From positions 3,301,898 through 3,365,897 of the forward strand of contig NZ_LR732707.1 of assembly GCF_902506555.1 (NCBI RefSeq): 64,000 bases of DNA, in the 5' to 3' direction. The notes beneath the pieces are model-generated. The model made no database searches. It was not told the DNA's origin and saw nothing but the letters and a program-made list of their open reading frames with translations. Every line of letters begins with the position of its first letter. Position 1 is the stretch's first letter. Positions 8,830-17,478 of this stretch are shown piece by piece. A program made the position numbers and the translations under genes. The stretch is from Sphingorhabdus sp. 109 (GTDB lineage: Bacteria; Pseudomonadota; Alphaproteobacteria; Sphingomonadales; Sphingomonadaceae).

Positions 8830-9789
8830 ATGGACATGACCACCTCTCTTGTCGACCATACGTTTCGCAAGGACGTCCGGCGCTGTTTTGAAAACCGCAC
8901 CTATGCGATCCCGGCGCGCTGGCTTTACGACCGGCGCGGTTCGGAATTGTTTGAAGAGATTACCGAGCTGCCCGAATATTATCCGACGCGGACCGAGACG
9001 AAATTGCTCAGGGACAACGGAGCGGCTTTTGCTGCATCGACGGGCACCGGCCGGGCGGTAATCGAATTCGGTTCGGGGAGTTCGGTCAAGACCCCGAATC
9101 TGCTGAAAGCGATTGACCCCGCGGCCTATGTGCCGATCGATATCTCCGGCGAGTTTCTGGAACATAGCGCTTCGCTGCTTCAGGAAGAATTCCCGGAATT
9201 GCCGATATATCCGGTCGAGGCCGATTTCATGAACCGGGTGGCGCTGCCGGAGGCCATGGCCGACATGCCGAAGCTCGGTTTCTTTCCCGGCTCGACGATC
9301 GGCAATATGATCGCCCGGACTTCGGTCGACCTGCTGCGCTTCATGCGGGAAACGCTGGGTGAGGGCGCGCAGCTCTTGATCGGTTTTGACCGGATCAAGG
9401 ATGTCCAGACGCTGATCGACGCCTATGATGATGCGGCCGGCGTGACGGCACAATTTTCGCTCAATCTGCTGCACCGGATCAACCGCGAGCTGGCAGCAGA
9501 TATTCCGGTTGACCGGTTCCGTCACAAGGCGGTCTGGAACGATTTATATGCGCGGATCGAAATCTATCTGGAAGCCCAGGACGATGTGCAATTTTCAATC
9601 GACGGGCATAGCCATGCAATGGCCGGAGGACAGAAAATCCATATCGAGAATAGCCATAAATACGGCTTGCGCGACGCCCGGCTGATGTTGCGGGCCGGCG
9701 GCTGGACGCCCTTGCGCGAATGGAGCGACGAGCTGGACTATTTTACGCTCATGCTGGTGGAAGCCCATCCGCTCAAGCACGCGCCCTAG
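8830..9789 (+). CDS. egtD: L-histidine N(alpha)-methyltransferase EgtD
   Basis: A 319-residue SAM-dependent methyltransferase that trimethylates histidine to hercynine, the first step of ergothioneine synthesis. The SAM-binding segment is IEFGSGSSVKT near residue 79, followed by YVPIDISGEFLE and FFPGSTIGN. The late IHIENSHKYG segment is characteristic of the EgtD substrate pocket. It is directly downstream of egtB, so the pair converts histidine to the hercynyl sulfoxide. Length is normal for the family. Confidence 0.95.
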   Translation: MDMTTSLVDHTFRKDVRRCFENRTYAIPARWLYDRRGSELFEEITELPEYYPTRTETKLLRDNGAAFAASTGTGRAVIEFGSGSSVKTPNLLKAIDPAAYVPIDISGEFLEHSASLLQEEFPELPIYPVEADFMNRVALPEAMADMPKLGFFPGSTIGNMIARTSVDLLRFMRETLGEGAQLLIGFDRIKDVQTLIDAYDDAAGVTAQFSLNLLHRINRELAADIPVDRFRHKAVWNDLYARIEIYLEAQDDVQFSIDGHSHAMAGGQKIHIENSHKYGLRDARLMLRAGGWTPLREWSDELDYFTLMLVEAHPLKHAP

Positions 9790-9791
9790 GA

Positions 9792-10889
9792 TTATTCGGC
9801 AGGCGCAGTGGTCACTTCGAGAATGCGGTAGTTTGCGCGCCAAATCGAAATCCATTCATAGGCACCGCGGCATTCCGGCATTGCGCTGGCATCGGTCAGC
9901 CGGAACATGTCTCCGTCCCAGATATAATTCTCAGCGCTGCCGCAATCGCCGAGCCCGCGGCCCTTGCCATAGCTGCTGAGCTTCCGCTCCCGCTCATCCC
10001 AGCTCGCATTGACCAGCAACGGGTCGGTACCTTCGCCGCCCCAGCTGGGCTGACGGTCAAATCGGGCGGGCGCGAACGTCCAGCCGCTGGTCGCGCGGGG
10101 ATTTGCGACATATTCCCCGATAAAGGGCGCGCTGGAGAAATTATAGGCGCCCGAGCCGCAGGAAATCAGCACCAGCGCCCGGAATCGGTTGCCGCGTTTG
10201 CCCAGCGGAAAGACCTGGTCCTCCACCAGCCCGTAGCGCTCGTCCTTGCATCTGGACTTTTCGACCAGCGCCACGATATCGCCGGTTTCCGGGGCCAGTT
10301 TGGAATCGTCCCAACGGTCGACCGTGATGGTCGGAATTTCGCTATCCGCGGGCTGATATTCTCGCGGTCCCCTGGCGACCAGAGCGGTTGCGGTTCCGGC
10401 GCGCTGCTGCTTTTCGTCGATATAGCGCAAGGCGGCCGAAGAACCGGCCAGCGAAATTTGCGTGATATTCTCGCCCTGGGGCCCCTGGATGACGAGATTT
10501 CTTCCGTTGATAATAGCCTTCGCCACCTTTTCGGCATCCGTGCCGACAATCTCTATCGGATAATCGCCTTGCACAATCGGCCCGGTGTCGACCAGCTTGC
10601 CATCGATATTCATCCGGTAACGGTCCATCTCCCGGGCAGGAAACAGGACGCGGATCCTGAAAATATCATCTTTGCCGGCGGTCCTGACGATCGAAACCGG
10701 TCCGTCCCAGCCGTCAAATCCGGATCCGCCGTCGTCCGGAACCAGCGAAACAGCCTGGCAGTTTCCGCCATTGTCGCAGCCGACAGCCCAGTCCCGGAAA
10801 GTCCGGATCCCTCCGGGTTGCGCCGCCGGCTGGGCGGTCGCGGCGGTGATGGTGGCAAATATTCCGACAATGAAACTGATAGGGGACAT
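9792..10889 (-). CDS. DUF1176-type secreted protein
   Basis: A 365-residue protein with an N-terminal signal peptide (hydrophobic to about residue 18, cleavage probably after TAQ). The mature part contains spaced cysteines (WAVGCDNGGNCQ, EKSRCKDE, LISCGSGAY, GLGDCGS, MPECRGAYEW) that could form disulfides in the periplasm. The overall pattern matches the DUF1176 family, for which I know no established function. It converges with egtD with only two bases between the stop codons and is divergent from the following dehydrogenase. Confidence 0.75.
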   Translation of the reverse strand: MSPISFIVGIFATITAATAQPAAQPGGIRTFRDWAVGCDNGGNCQAVSLVPDDGGSGFDGWDGPVSIVRTAGKDDIFRIRVLFPAREMDRYRMNIDGKLVDTGPIVQGDYPIEIVGTDAEKVAKAIINGRNLVIQGPQGENITQISLAGSSAALRYIDEKQQRAGTATALVARGPREYQPADSEIPTITVDRWDDSKLAPETGDIVALVEKSRCKDERYGLVEDQVFPLGKRGNRFRALVLISCGSGAYNFSSAPFIGEYVANPRATSGWTFAPARFDRQPSWGGEGTDPLLVNASWDERERKLSSYGKGRGLGDCGSAENYIWDGDMFRLTDASAMPECRGAYEWISIWRANYRILEVTTAPAE

Positions 10890-10965
10890 AATTGCAATCT
10901 AGCCAGTTTGGCCGACAATCGCTAGTGGCTTGTGCAAACACATCGAACAGCATGAAGGGCATGAT

Positions 10966-11835
10966 ATGAAAGCAATCGGTATTATCGGATCGGGACAAAT
11001 GGGCGCCGGCATCGCGCAGGTTTCTGCTCAGGCGGGCTATCACGTCTATCTTTCCGATGTCAGCATGGAAATCGCCGAACGCAGCAGGGCGGGTATCGCC
11101 AAGCAGTTGTCGCGACTGGTCGAAAAGGACAAGATTGATCAGCAGGCCGCCGAAACCGCACTCGGCCGAATCGAGCCGATCGTCCAGCTTGACCCGATGG
11201 CCAATGCCGACATCATCATCGAAGCCGCCACCGAGCGTGAAGACGTCAAGCGCCAGATTTTTGCCGCAGCATCCGAAGTGCTGGGTCACCAGGCGATTTT
11301 GGCGAGCAATACCTCATCGATTTCGATCACCCGGCTGGCGCAGTCGGTGAAAGACCCGTCGCGCTTTGTCGGTGTGCATTTTTTCAATCCGGTGCCGCTG
11401 ATGGGGCTGGTCGAAGTCATCCGCGGGCTCGCAACCAGTGACCAGACCGCGGCCATGGCCAGCGATTTCGCCAAAGCTGTCGGCAAAACTCCGGTGATGG
11501 CGAAAGATTCGCCCTGTTTCGTCGTCAACCGCATCCTCCTGCCGATGCTCAACGAGGCCTTTTTCGCGCTCGGCGAAGGCACGGCGTCGATGGAAGATAT
11601 CGACCGCGGCGTGCAGCTTGGCCTCGGCCATCCGATGGGGCCGATCACCCTGGCCGATCTGATCGGGCTGGACACCTTGCTGGAAATCCTGCGCGTGCTG
11701 CAGAACGACTTCGGCGACCCGAAATATCGCCCCGCGCCAATCCTGACCAAATATGTCGAAGCCGGCTGGCTGGGCCGCAAGACGGGCAAGGGCTTTTACG
11801 ACTATTCGGGCGAAGTGCCGGTTCCGACGATGTGA
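10966..11835 (+). CDS. 3-hydroxybutyryl-CoA dehydrogenase (3-hydroxyacyl-CoA dehydrogenase family)
   Basis: A 289-residue NAD(P)-dependent enzyme that interconverts 3-hydroxyacyl-CoA and 3-oxoacyl-CoA in short-chain fatty acid or polyhydroxybutyrate-linked metabolism. The Rossmann motif is [41 protein letters not shown] and [10 protein letters not shown] are the family motifs, the histidine of HFFNP being catalytic. The C-terminal domain ends normally in [12 protein letters not shown]. The ATG at 10966 is chosen because AAGGG lies seven bases upstream; the frame is open to 10930. It is a single gene, not fused to an enoyl-CoA hydratase. Confidence 0.93.
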   Translation: MKAIGIIGSGQMGAGIAQVSAQAGYHVYLSDVSMEIAERSRAGIAKQLSRLVEKDKIDQQAAETALGRIEPIVQLDPMANADIIIEAATEREDVKRQIFAAASEVLGHQAILASNTSSISITRLAQSVKDPSRFVGVHFFNPVPLMGLVEVIRGLATSDQTAAMASDFAKAVGKTPVMAKDSPCFVVNRILLPMLNEAFFALGEGTASMEDIDRGVQLGLGHPMGPITLADLIGLDTLLEILRVLQNDFGDPKYRPAPILTKYVEAGWLGRKTGKGFYDYSGEVPVPTM

Positions 11836-11846
11836 GTCGATTGCTT

Positions 11847-11870
11847 TCTATTCCGGCATGTCGGAATAGA
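11847..11870. terminator. Hairpin after the 3-hydroxyacyl-CoA dehydrogenase gene
   Basis: A perfect nine-base stem, TCTATTCCG / CGGAATAGA, with a six-base loop lies 12 bases after the stop codon. There is no T-run, so it may be an RNA-stabilising hairpin or a weak terminator. Confidence 0.4.
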
Positions 11871-11871
11871 G

Positions 11872-11912
11872 CTGTCGAGCCTGCGTCTGGCGACAGGCTC
11901 GGGATACACGAA
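11872..11912. repeat. REP-like palindrome remnant
   Basis: CGAGCCTG (11876-11883) and CAGGCTCG (11894-11901) form an eight-base stem. The right arm, CGACAGGCTCGGGATACACGAAC, resembles one arm of the larger palindrome at 46189-46255 and the fragment at 62263-62285. It is probably a degenerate copy of a dispersed repeat. Confidence 0.5.
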
Positions 11913-11922
11913 CAGGAAGAAG

Positions 11923-13077
11923 TTGGTTTATATGAATGATATGATCAGAGACTTCACAATCGATATCCCGAAGACGGCACTGGACGATCTCGATATAAGG
12001 TTGCGGCATGTGCGCTGGCCCGATCCGGAGCCGGTGGATGACTGGTCGCAAGGCATCCCGCTCGACTATGTGAAAACCATCGTCGAACATTGGCGGACCA
12101 GCTACGACTGGCGGCGCTGCGAGCAGGAACTCAATCAATACCCGCATCACCTGACCGAAATGGACGGCGTCGATATCCACTTCATGCATATCCGCTCGCC
12201 AGAGCCGGATGCGCGGCCCCTGCTGATGACACATGGTTGGCCCGGCTCGATCGTCGAGTTCATGGACGTGATCGGTCCCCTGACCGATCCGGTGGCACAT
12301 GGCGGGGAGGCGAAAGATGCCTATCATCTGGTGCTGCCGTCGCTGCCCGGATATGGTTTTTCCGGCAAGCCGACCACGACCGGATGGGGCTTGGAGAAAA
12401 TCGCAAAAGCGTGGGACACGCTGATGACGCGGCTCGGCTATGACCGCTATTTCGCGCAGGGCGGCGACTGGGGCGGTATGGTGACCTCGGTGATCGGCGC
12501 ACAAAATCTCGGCCATTGTGCCGGCGTGCATGTCAATCTCGTGGTCGTCGGACCACCGTCGGACGAGATGATGGCCAGCCTGACCCCCGAAGAGCAGGCG
12601 TCACTGGCCCATTTCGCGGTCTATCAGGAGCAGGGGGCTGGCTATGCGGAAATCCAGCGGACCCGGCCGCAGACCCTGGGCTATGGTCTGGCTGATTCTC
12701 CGGTCGGGCAAATGGCCTGGATCATGGAGAAATTCCAGGGCTGGGCAGAGGATGCCAAGGCGCCGGACGAGAATTTCGACTGCGACCGCCTGCTCGACAA
12801 TGTGATGATCTACTGGCTCAACAATGCCGGTGCTTCCTCGGCGCGCCTGTACCGCGAAAGCTTCGGCGCGCCCAATGTCGATCCGGTCACTGTTCCCTCG
12901 GGGTGCAGCATCTTCCCGCACGAAATCATCACCCCTTCGCGCCGCTGGGCAGAGCAACGGTTCCAGAACTTGCACTATTGGGGAGAGCCTGAACAGGGCG
13001 GCCATTTCGCGGCGATGGAAGTGCCGGAACTGTTCGTGCAGGAAGTGCGCGGCTGTTTTGCCGGGATGGAGCTCTAG
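11923..13077 (+). CDS. Epoxide hydrolase, microsomal-type alpha/beta hydrolase
   Basis: A protein of about 384 residues with the N-terminal epoxide hydrolase extension and an alpha/beta hydrolase core. Motifs visible are HGWPGS (oxyanion hole), the nucleophile aspartate in GGDWGG, and the catalytic histidine in GGHFAAMEVPE near the C-terminus. Such enzymes add water to epoxides to give diols. The frame can start at TTG 11923, which has AGGA five bases upstream, or at ATG 11932; I favour the TTG on spacing but cannot be sure. The epoxide substrate is unknown. It ends six bases before the ABC permease gene. Confidence 0.88.
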   Translation: MVYMNDMIRDFTIDIPKTALDDLDIRLRHVRWPDPEPVDDWSQGIPLDYVKTIVEHWRTSYDWRRCEQELNQYPHHLTEMDGVDIHFMHIRSPEPDARPLLMTHGWPGSIVEFMDVIGPLTDPVAHGGEAKDAYHLVLPSLPGYGFSGKPTTTGWGLEKIAKAWDTLMTRLGYDRYFAQGGDWGGMVTSVIGAQNLGHCAGVHVNLVVVGPPSDEMMASLTPEEQASLAHFAVYQEQGAGYAEIQRTRPQTLGYGLADSPVGQMAWIMEKFQGWAEDAKAPDENFDCDRLLDNVMIYWLNNAGASSARLYRESFGAPNVDPVTVPSGCSIFPHEIITPSRRWAEQRFQNLHYWGEPEQGGHFAAMEVPELFVQEVRGCFAGMEL

Positions 13078-13083
13078 CGGCAC

Positions 13084-14004
13084 GTGCTTGCCCTGATCAC
13101 CCGGCGGCTGATGACGGCCATCCCGACATTGCTGGTGATCATATTGGCATCCTTCTTCCTGATGCGGCTGGCGCCGGGCGGGCCGTTTGACGGCGAGCGA
13201 CCGCTCGATCCGGCAACGCAGGCGGCCTTGCAACAGGCCTATGGTCTCGATCGGCCTTTGTGGGAGCAGGCGTGGCTCTATATTTCGCGGCTGGTGCAGG
13301 GGGATTTCGGGCCTTCGCTGGTCTATCGCGACTTTACCGTATCGGAACTGATCGCGCAGGGCCTGCCGATTTCGCTGACGCTGGGCGGGCTGGCGATAGT
13401 GCTGGCGCTGATGATCGGGGTGACGGCCGGCCTGTTTGCTGCCGTGCGAGCCGGACAGGCTGCGGACAAGACGATCATGATGCTGGCGACGGTTGCAACC
13501 GCGCTACCGACCTTTGTCACCGGACCCGCGCTGGCGCTGTTTTTTGGTCTATGGCTCGGCTTGCTGCCGGTATCGGGAACGGGACAAGGGGGAGCCTGGC
13601 TAATCATGCCGGTCGTCGCCCTGGCGCTGCCGGTGTCGGGGGCGATTGCCAAACTGACCCGGGCCGGTCTGGCGAGTGTGCTCAAGCAGGATCATATCCG
13701 CACCGCCCGCGCCCGCGGTCTGCCCGAGGTGAAAATCCTGTTCAAACATGGTCTTCGGCCCGCCCTGGTCCCGGTCGCAAGCTACCTCGGCCCGGCGGCA
13801 GCGGGGCTGCTGACCGGGGCCGTGGTGGTGGAAACCGTCTTCGGCCTGCCGGGGCTGGGCCGCTATTTCGTGCAGGGCGCGCTTAACCGCGACTATCCGC
13901 TCGTGCTCGGTGTGGTCACGCTCTACGCCGCGCTGATCATATTGTTCAATCTGTTTGCCGACCTGATCTACGGCTGGCTCGACCCCAGAATGCGGGAAGG
14001 GTGA
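13084..14004 (+). CDS. Peptide/nickel-type ABC transporter permease (DppB/OppB type)
   Basis: A 306-residue inner-membrane permease with about six hydrophobic segments. The N-terminal RRLMTAIPTLLVI-type start, the periplasmic region with GLDRPLWEQ, and the coupling region around ARARGLPEVKILFKHGLRPALVPV match the first permease of oligopeptide-type importers. The start is a GTG at 13084 with only a distant GGAG. It is followed after four bases by the second permease and then by the fused ATPase, so the three form one transport unit. Confidence 0.9.
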   Translation: MLALITRRLMTAIPTLLVIILASFFLMRLAPGGPFDGERPLDPATQAALQQAYGLDRPLWEQAWLYISRLVQGDFGPSLVYRDFTVSELIAQGLPISLTLGGLAIVLALMIGVTAGLFAAVRAGQAADKTIMMLATVATALPTFVTGPALALFFGLWLGLLPVSGTGQGGAWLIMPVVALALPVSGAIAKLTRAGLASVLKQDHIRTARARGLPEVKILFKHGLRPALVPVASYLGPAAAGLLTGAVVVETVFGLPGLGRYFVQGALNRDYPLVLGVVTLYAALIILFNLFADLIYGWLDPRMREG

Positions 14005-14008
14005 GCGC

Positions 14009-14797
14009 ATGTTGAAGCGTCATCTCCCGCTAGCTCTGGTTCTGTTGATTGCCGCTTTGGCTCTGTTGCTGCCGTTCTTTCTGCCCTGGAGCTATGACCA
14101 GATCGACTGGGATGCCGTCCGCGCGCCGGCGTTCAGCGAACCGCATATATTCGGCACCGATGACATTGGCCGGGATCGTCTGGCGCGGCTGGCAGCGGGC
14201 ACCCGGATCACGCTGCTGGTGGCGATGGCGGCGGCGCTGGTGTCGCTGGTCGTCGGCATCGCCTGGGGCGCGACCGCGGGCTGGATCGGCGGCAAAGTCG
14301 ACGAGCTGATGATGCGGATTGTCGATGGTCTCTACGCGCTGCCCTTCATGTTCATCGTGATCCTGCTGATGGTGGTGTTCGGCCGGTCGATATTGCTGGT
14401 CTTCGTCGGTATAGGGCTGGTCGAATGGCTGACCATGGCGCGGGTGGTGCGGGGGCAGGTGATGGCGCTGAAGCAAAGGCCCTTCATTCTGGCGGCCGAA
14501 GCGGCGGGGACGCCTTCCACGACGATCGTGCTGCGCCATATATTGCCCAATATCGCCGGCGTTGCGCTGGCCTATCTGATGCTGACCGTGCCGCAGGTGG
14601 TAATGGTCGAGAGTTTCCTCTCCTTTCTGGGCCTGGGCGTGCAGGAACCGCTGACATCGCTCGGCATATTGGTCAAGGAAGGCGCTGACGACATGGATAT
14701 GGCGCCGCTTGGCCTGCTGCTGCCCGGCGGCTTGCTGGTGCTGATCCTGGTCTGCCTGACGATCGAAGGCGAGCGATTGCGAGACCGCTTCTCATGA
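14009..14797 (+). CDS. Peptide/nickel-type ABC transporter permease (DppC/OppC type)
   Basis: A 262-residue permease, slightly shorter than usual. It has the DppC hallmark HIFGTDDIGRDRLARLAAGTRITL just after the first helix, and the coupling motif region AAEAAGTPSTTIVLRHILPN. The helices place it in the inner membrane beside the preceding permease. Its stop overlaps the ATPase start by four bases (ATGA), implying translational coupling. Confidence 0.9.
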   Translation: MLKRHLPLALVLLIAALALLLPFFLPWSYDQIDWDAVRAPAFSEPHIFGTDDIGRDRLARLAAGTRITLLVAMAAALVSLVVGIAWGATAGWIGGKVDELMMRIVDGLYALPFMFIVILLMVVFGRSILLVFVGIGLVEWLTMARVVRGQVMALKQRPFILAAEAAGTPSTTIVLRHILPNIAGVALAYLMLTVPQVVMVESFLSFLGLGVQEPLTSLGILVKEGADDMDMAPLGLLLPGGLLVLILVCLTIEGERLRDRFS

Positions 14798-16341
14798 GCC
14801 TTTATGAGATAGACCAACTGGCGGTGGAGATCGCCGGCAAGCGGCTGGTCCAAAATGTCAGCCTGACCGTTGAAGCGGGACAATGCACCGCAATCATCGG
14901 CGGCTCGGGGTCGGGAAAGAGCCTCACTTGCCTGACACCGTTCGGCCTGTCGCCTGGTATCGCTTCGGGCGCGATGATATTGGATGGCATCGACCTGGCC
15001 AGCGCTGACCACCAGCAATTGCGTAACGCCCGCAGCAGGCTGACCGGATTTGTGTTCCAGCAGCCACAGACCGCGCTGACCCCGCATCTGACGGTCGGCT
15101 CGCAATTGCAGGAAGCCGCGATGCAGGCCGGATCACCACGGCCATCGCGCAAGGAACTGGCACTCATGCTGGAACGGGTCGGCCTGACCCGGGCAGACGA
15201 GCGACTGGACCAGTTCCCGCACCGGCTGTCTGGTGGCGAGCGCCAGCGGGTGATGATTGCCGCGGCTATCGCCCATCATCCCAAATTGCTGATTGCCGAC
15301 GAGCCGACCAGCGCGCTGGATGCGTCCTTGCGCGCCGAGATCATGGACCTGCTCGATGAATTGCGGGCCGAACATCAGCTCGGGATGCTGCTGGTCAGTC
15401 ATGATCTGGCTTCAGTCGAGGGCCATGCCGACCAGTTGGTGGTGATGGCAAAGGGCCGGCTGGTGGAAAAGGGGGCGACACGGACGATTATCACCCGTCC
15501 TGCGAAAGATTATACCCGGCGCCTGATCGCTGCTACGCCGCGGCTAGACGAGGCACCGCCAAAGCTTGGCCAACCCGGTGAGCCGCTGCTCGAAACCGTG
15601 GATGTCGGCGTTGAATTCCCGCGACCGGGCTGGCGCAGCGGTAAGATCCGGGCCGTGGTCAACGCCGACATCATGATCCGGCAAGGTGAGTCCCTGGCGT
15701 TGGTCGGCGGCTCCGGATCGGGGAAATCCACCCTTGGACGGGCTATCGCCGGTATCGGCCCGGTAACCAGTGGAGAAATCCGGTGGCAGGGCGCGCCGCT
15801 TCCCGGACGTCGCCAGCGCAATCTTGCCATGCGCCAGTTGATCCAGCCGGTCTTTCAGGACCCGGTTGCCAGTCTCGATCCGCAATGGCGGGTTGAGGAT
15901 ATTGTGTCCGAGCCATTGCGTAACTTGCGGCCCGGTCTGATAGCTGTCGACCGGAGCGAGATGGCACGGCAGGCCATGCTGGAAGTCGATCTGACGGAGG
16001 ATTTTCTGTCCCGTTCTCCTGCCAGCCTTTCGGGCGGGCAGGCGCAGCGGGTAGCGATCGCACGGGCAGTCATTGCGGCGCCACAGCTTCTGGTGCTGGA
16101 CGAGGCGACATCGGCGCTCGACCCGCTAGTGGGAGCGGAAATTCTGGATCTGCTGCTCCGGCTGCAGGCAGATAACGGCCTGAGCCTTCTGTTCATCACC
16201 CATGACGTTGCCGCCGCCCGGCGAATATGTCACCGGATTGCCGTGATGGAAGAAGGGCGGATCGTCGAATCCGGTGCAATGCAGGCGGTCATCGAGCATC
16301 CGAAGCATCCGGCAACACAAAGGCTGGTGGCGGCAAGCTAA
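14794..16341 (+). CDS. Dual-ATPase ABC transporter protein (DppD-DppF fusion type)
   Basis: A 515-residue cytoplasmic protein with two ABC ATPase domains in tandem. The first has Walker A GGSGSGKSL, signature LSGGERQRV and Walker B LLIADEPTSALD. The second has GGSGSGKSTLGRA, SLSGGQAQRV and LVLDEATSALDP, each followed by its switch histidine (LLVSHDL, LFITHDV). It would energise the two adjacent permeases, probably for import of peptides or similar small molecules. No periplasmic binding protein gene is adjacent, so the substrate is unknown. Confidence 0.92.
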   Translation: MSLYEIDQLAVEIAGKRLVQNVSLTVEAGQCTAIIGGSGSGKSLTCLTPFGLSPGIASGAMILDGIDLASADHQQLRNARSRLTGFVFQQPQTALTPHLTVGSQLQEAAMQAGSPRPSRKELALMLERVGLTRADERLDQFPHRLSGGERQRVMIAAAIAHHPKLLIADEPTSALDASLRAEIMDLLDELRAEHQLGMLLVSHDLASVEGHADQLVVMAKGRLVEKGATRTIITRPAKDYTRRLIAATPRLDEAPPKLGQPGEPLLETVDVGVEFPRPGWRSGKIRAVVNADIMIRQGESLALVGGSGSGKSTLGRAIAGIGPVTSGEIRWQGAPLPGRRQRNLAMRQLIQPVFQDPVASLDPQWRVEDIVSEPLRNLRPGLIAVDRSEMARQAMLEVDLTEDFLSRSPASLSGGQAQRVAIARAVIAAPQLLVLDEATSALDPLVGAEILDLLLRLQADNGLSLLFITHDVAAARRICHRIAVMEEGRIVESGAMQAVIEHPKHPATQRLVAAS

Positions 16342-16345
16342 AAAA

Positions 16346-16379
16346 GAGGGCCGCCCGGTTGTCCGAGCGGCCCCTTTTT
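16346..16379. terminator. Bidirectional rho-independent terminator
   Basis: The stem GGGCCGC (16348-16354) pairs with GCGGCCC (16367-16373), with an inner CGG/CCG extension around a TTGT loop, and is followed by CTTTTT on the plus strand. An A-run on the left serves the minus strand. It separates the convergent ABC ATPase and TorF genes. Confidence 0.85.
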
Positions 16380-16397
16380 CAGCGTTGCTTTGTGAAT

Positions 16398-17177
16398 TTA
16401 GAAGGATACGCCGAGAGTGAAGACGAATGCAGAGTCGGTGAAATCTTTCTGTGACGGGGAATCGTCGGTGTCCGTATAGGCCACTCCCAGCGACAGATTT
16501 TCGGTGATCGCATAGTCTACGCCCAACGACCAATCAACATAGTTGCCGTCGGTTCCTTGCAGCGTGCTGAGGAAGCTGTCGCCATCCGAATAGCCCAGAT
16601 GCGCATTCAAGGTCAGTGGAGTGTCGGGAATACCGGCGCTCAGGTCGGTGTAAAGATAGATATTGTCTTCGTTGGCCAGAGCACTTTGCCCGCTCCAAGC
16701 ATAGGCTGCGCCAACCGTGGCTTCAACCGGGCCCAGCGTAGCCGAGAGCGAAGCATATGGTTCGAAGAAGTCGGTCGCTCCACCGCCAACGCCGCCGGCG
16801 TCAGGGTAGAAATAATAGAGAAGACCGATATCGGCGGTAATACCGGAAGCGATTTCACCGGACCAGCCGCCGTAAATGTCGAGCTCGGTACCACCGGCAA
16901 AGTTGATCGAAGATCCCCAGGTGCCGATGTAGAAGCCGCTTTCATGGCCGATATCGATGCCGCCCTGAATAGCGACATCGCCGCCGGACTGCGCTACACC
17001 GCGAAAGCGGTAGTCAGAAGTGACCGCTGCATTTCCCGAAATTGTGATCGGGCTTGCGGATTCTTCCGCATCCTGCGCCAGGGCAGGGGCTGCGGTAGAG
17101 GCAAGCAATGCGGCCGAGAGGCCGATGATGGTTGATTTGGCTTTTCCGCCAAGATTAGCTTTATTGGACGTGCGCAT
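16398..17177 (-). CDS. TorF-family putative outer-membrane porin
   Basis: A 259-residue protein with a clear signal peptide ending in APALAQ. The mature part is rich in alternating beta-strand patterns and opens with NAAVTSDYRFRGVAQSGGDVAIQGG, typical of the TIGR02001/TorF family of putative porins common in sphingomonads. The C-terminus ends in a phenylalanine (FVFTLGVSF), the usual outer-membrane insertion signal. It likely forms a barrel channel for unknown solutes. GGG lies seven bases before the ATG. Confidence 0.88.
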   Translation of the reverse strand: MRTSNKANLGGKAKSTIIGLSAALLASTAAPALAQDAEESASPITISGNAAVTSDYRFRGVAQSGGDVAIQGGIDIGHESGFYIGTWGSSINFAGGTELDIYGGWSGEIASGITADIGLLYYFYPDAGGVGGGATDFFEPYASLSATLGPVEATVGAAYAWSGQSALANEDNIYLYTDLSAGIPDTPLTLNAHLGYSDGDSFLSTLQGTDGNYVDWSLGVDYAITENLSLGVAYTDTDDSPSQKDFTDSAFVFTLGVSF

Positions 17178-17478
17178 GGAAATCCCTTTCTCGTTAATGC
17201 GTATCGCCCCTCCTACTTTTGTTTCCGCTGTTATTATATTACGTCAGATACCCCGAACGCGAACAGTCTCTAAACATGCCCAAGAAAGCTGCTCTATATT
17301 ATTGCGCTGCACAAGAACGAATATGACAGTAAAGATGACATAATTCTGAAATGTTGCACTTGCGCCACAGACTTGCTTTCGGCCGCTTAAAATTTAGGCG
17401 GATTTGTTTGCCGGTGATTAATAAAGCGTCATTCGGCGTCTGCCAGGCTGATACCGTAACCAAATTTCCAGCATCTGG
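17178..17478. other. Intergenic stretch upstream of the TorF gene
   Basis: About 300 AT-richer bases between the TorF start and the end of the mechanosensitive channel gene. It must hold the TorF promoter, but I cannot point to convincing hexamers and see no other feature. Confidence 0.4.
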
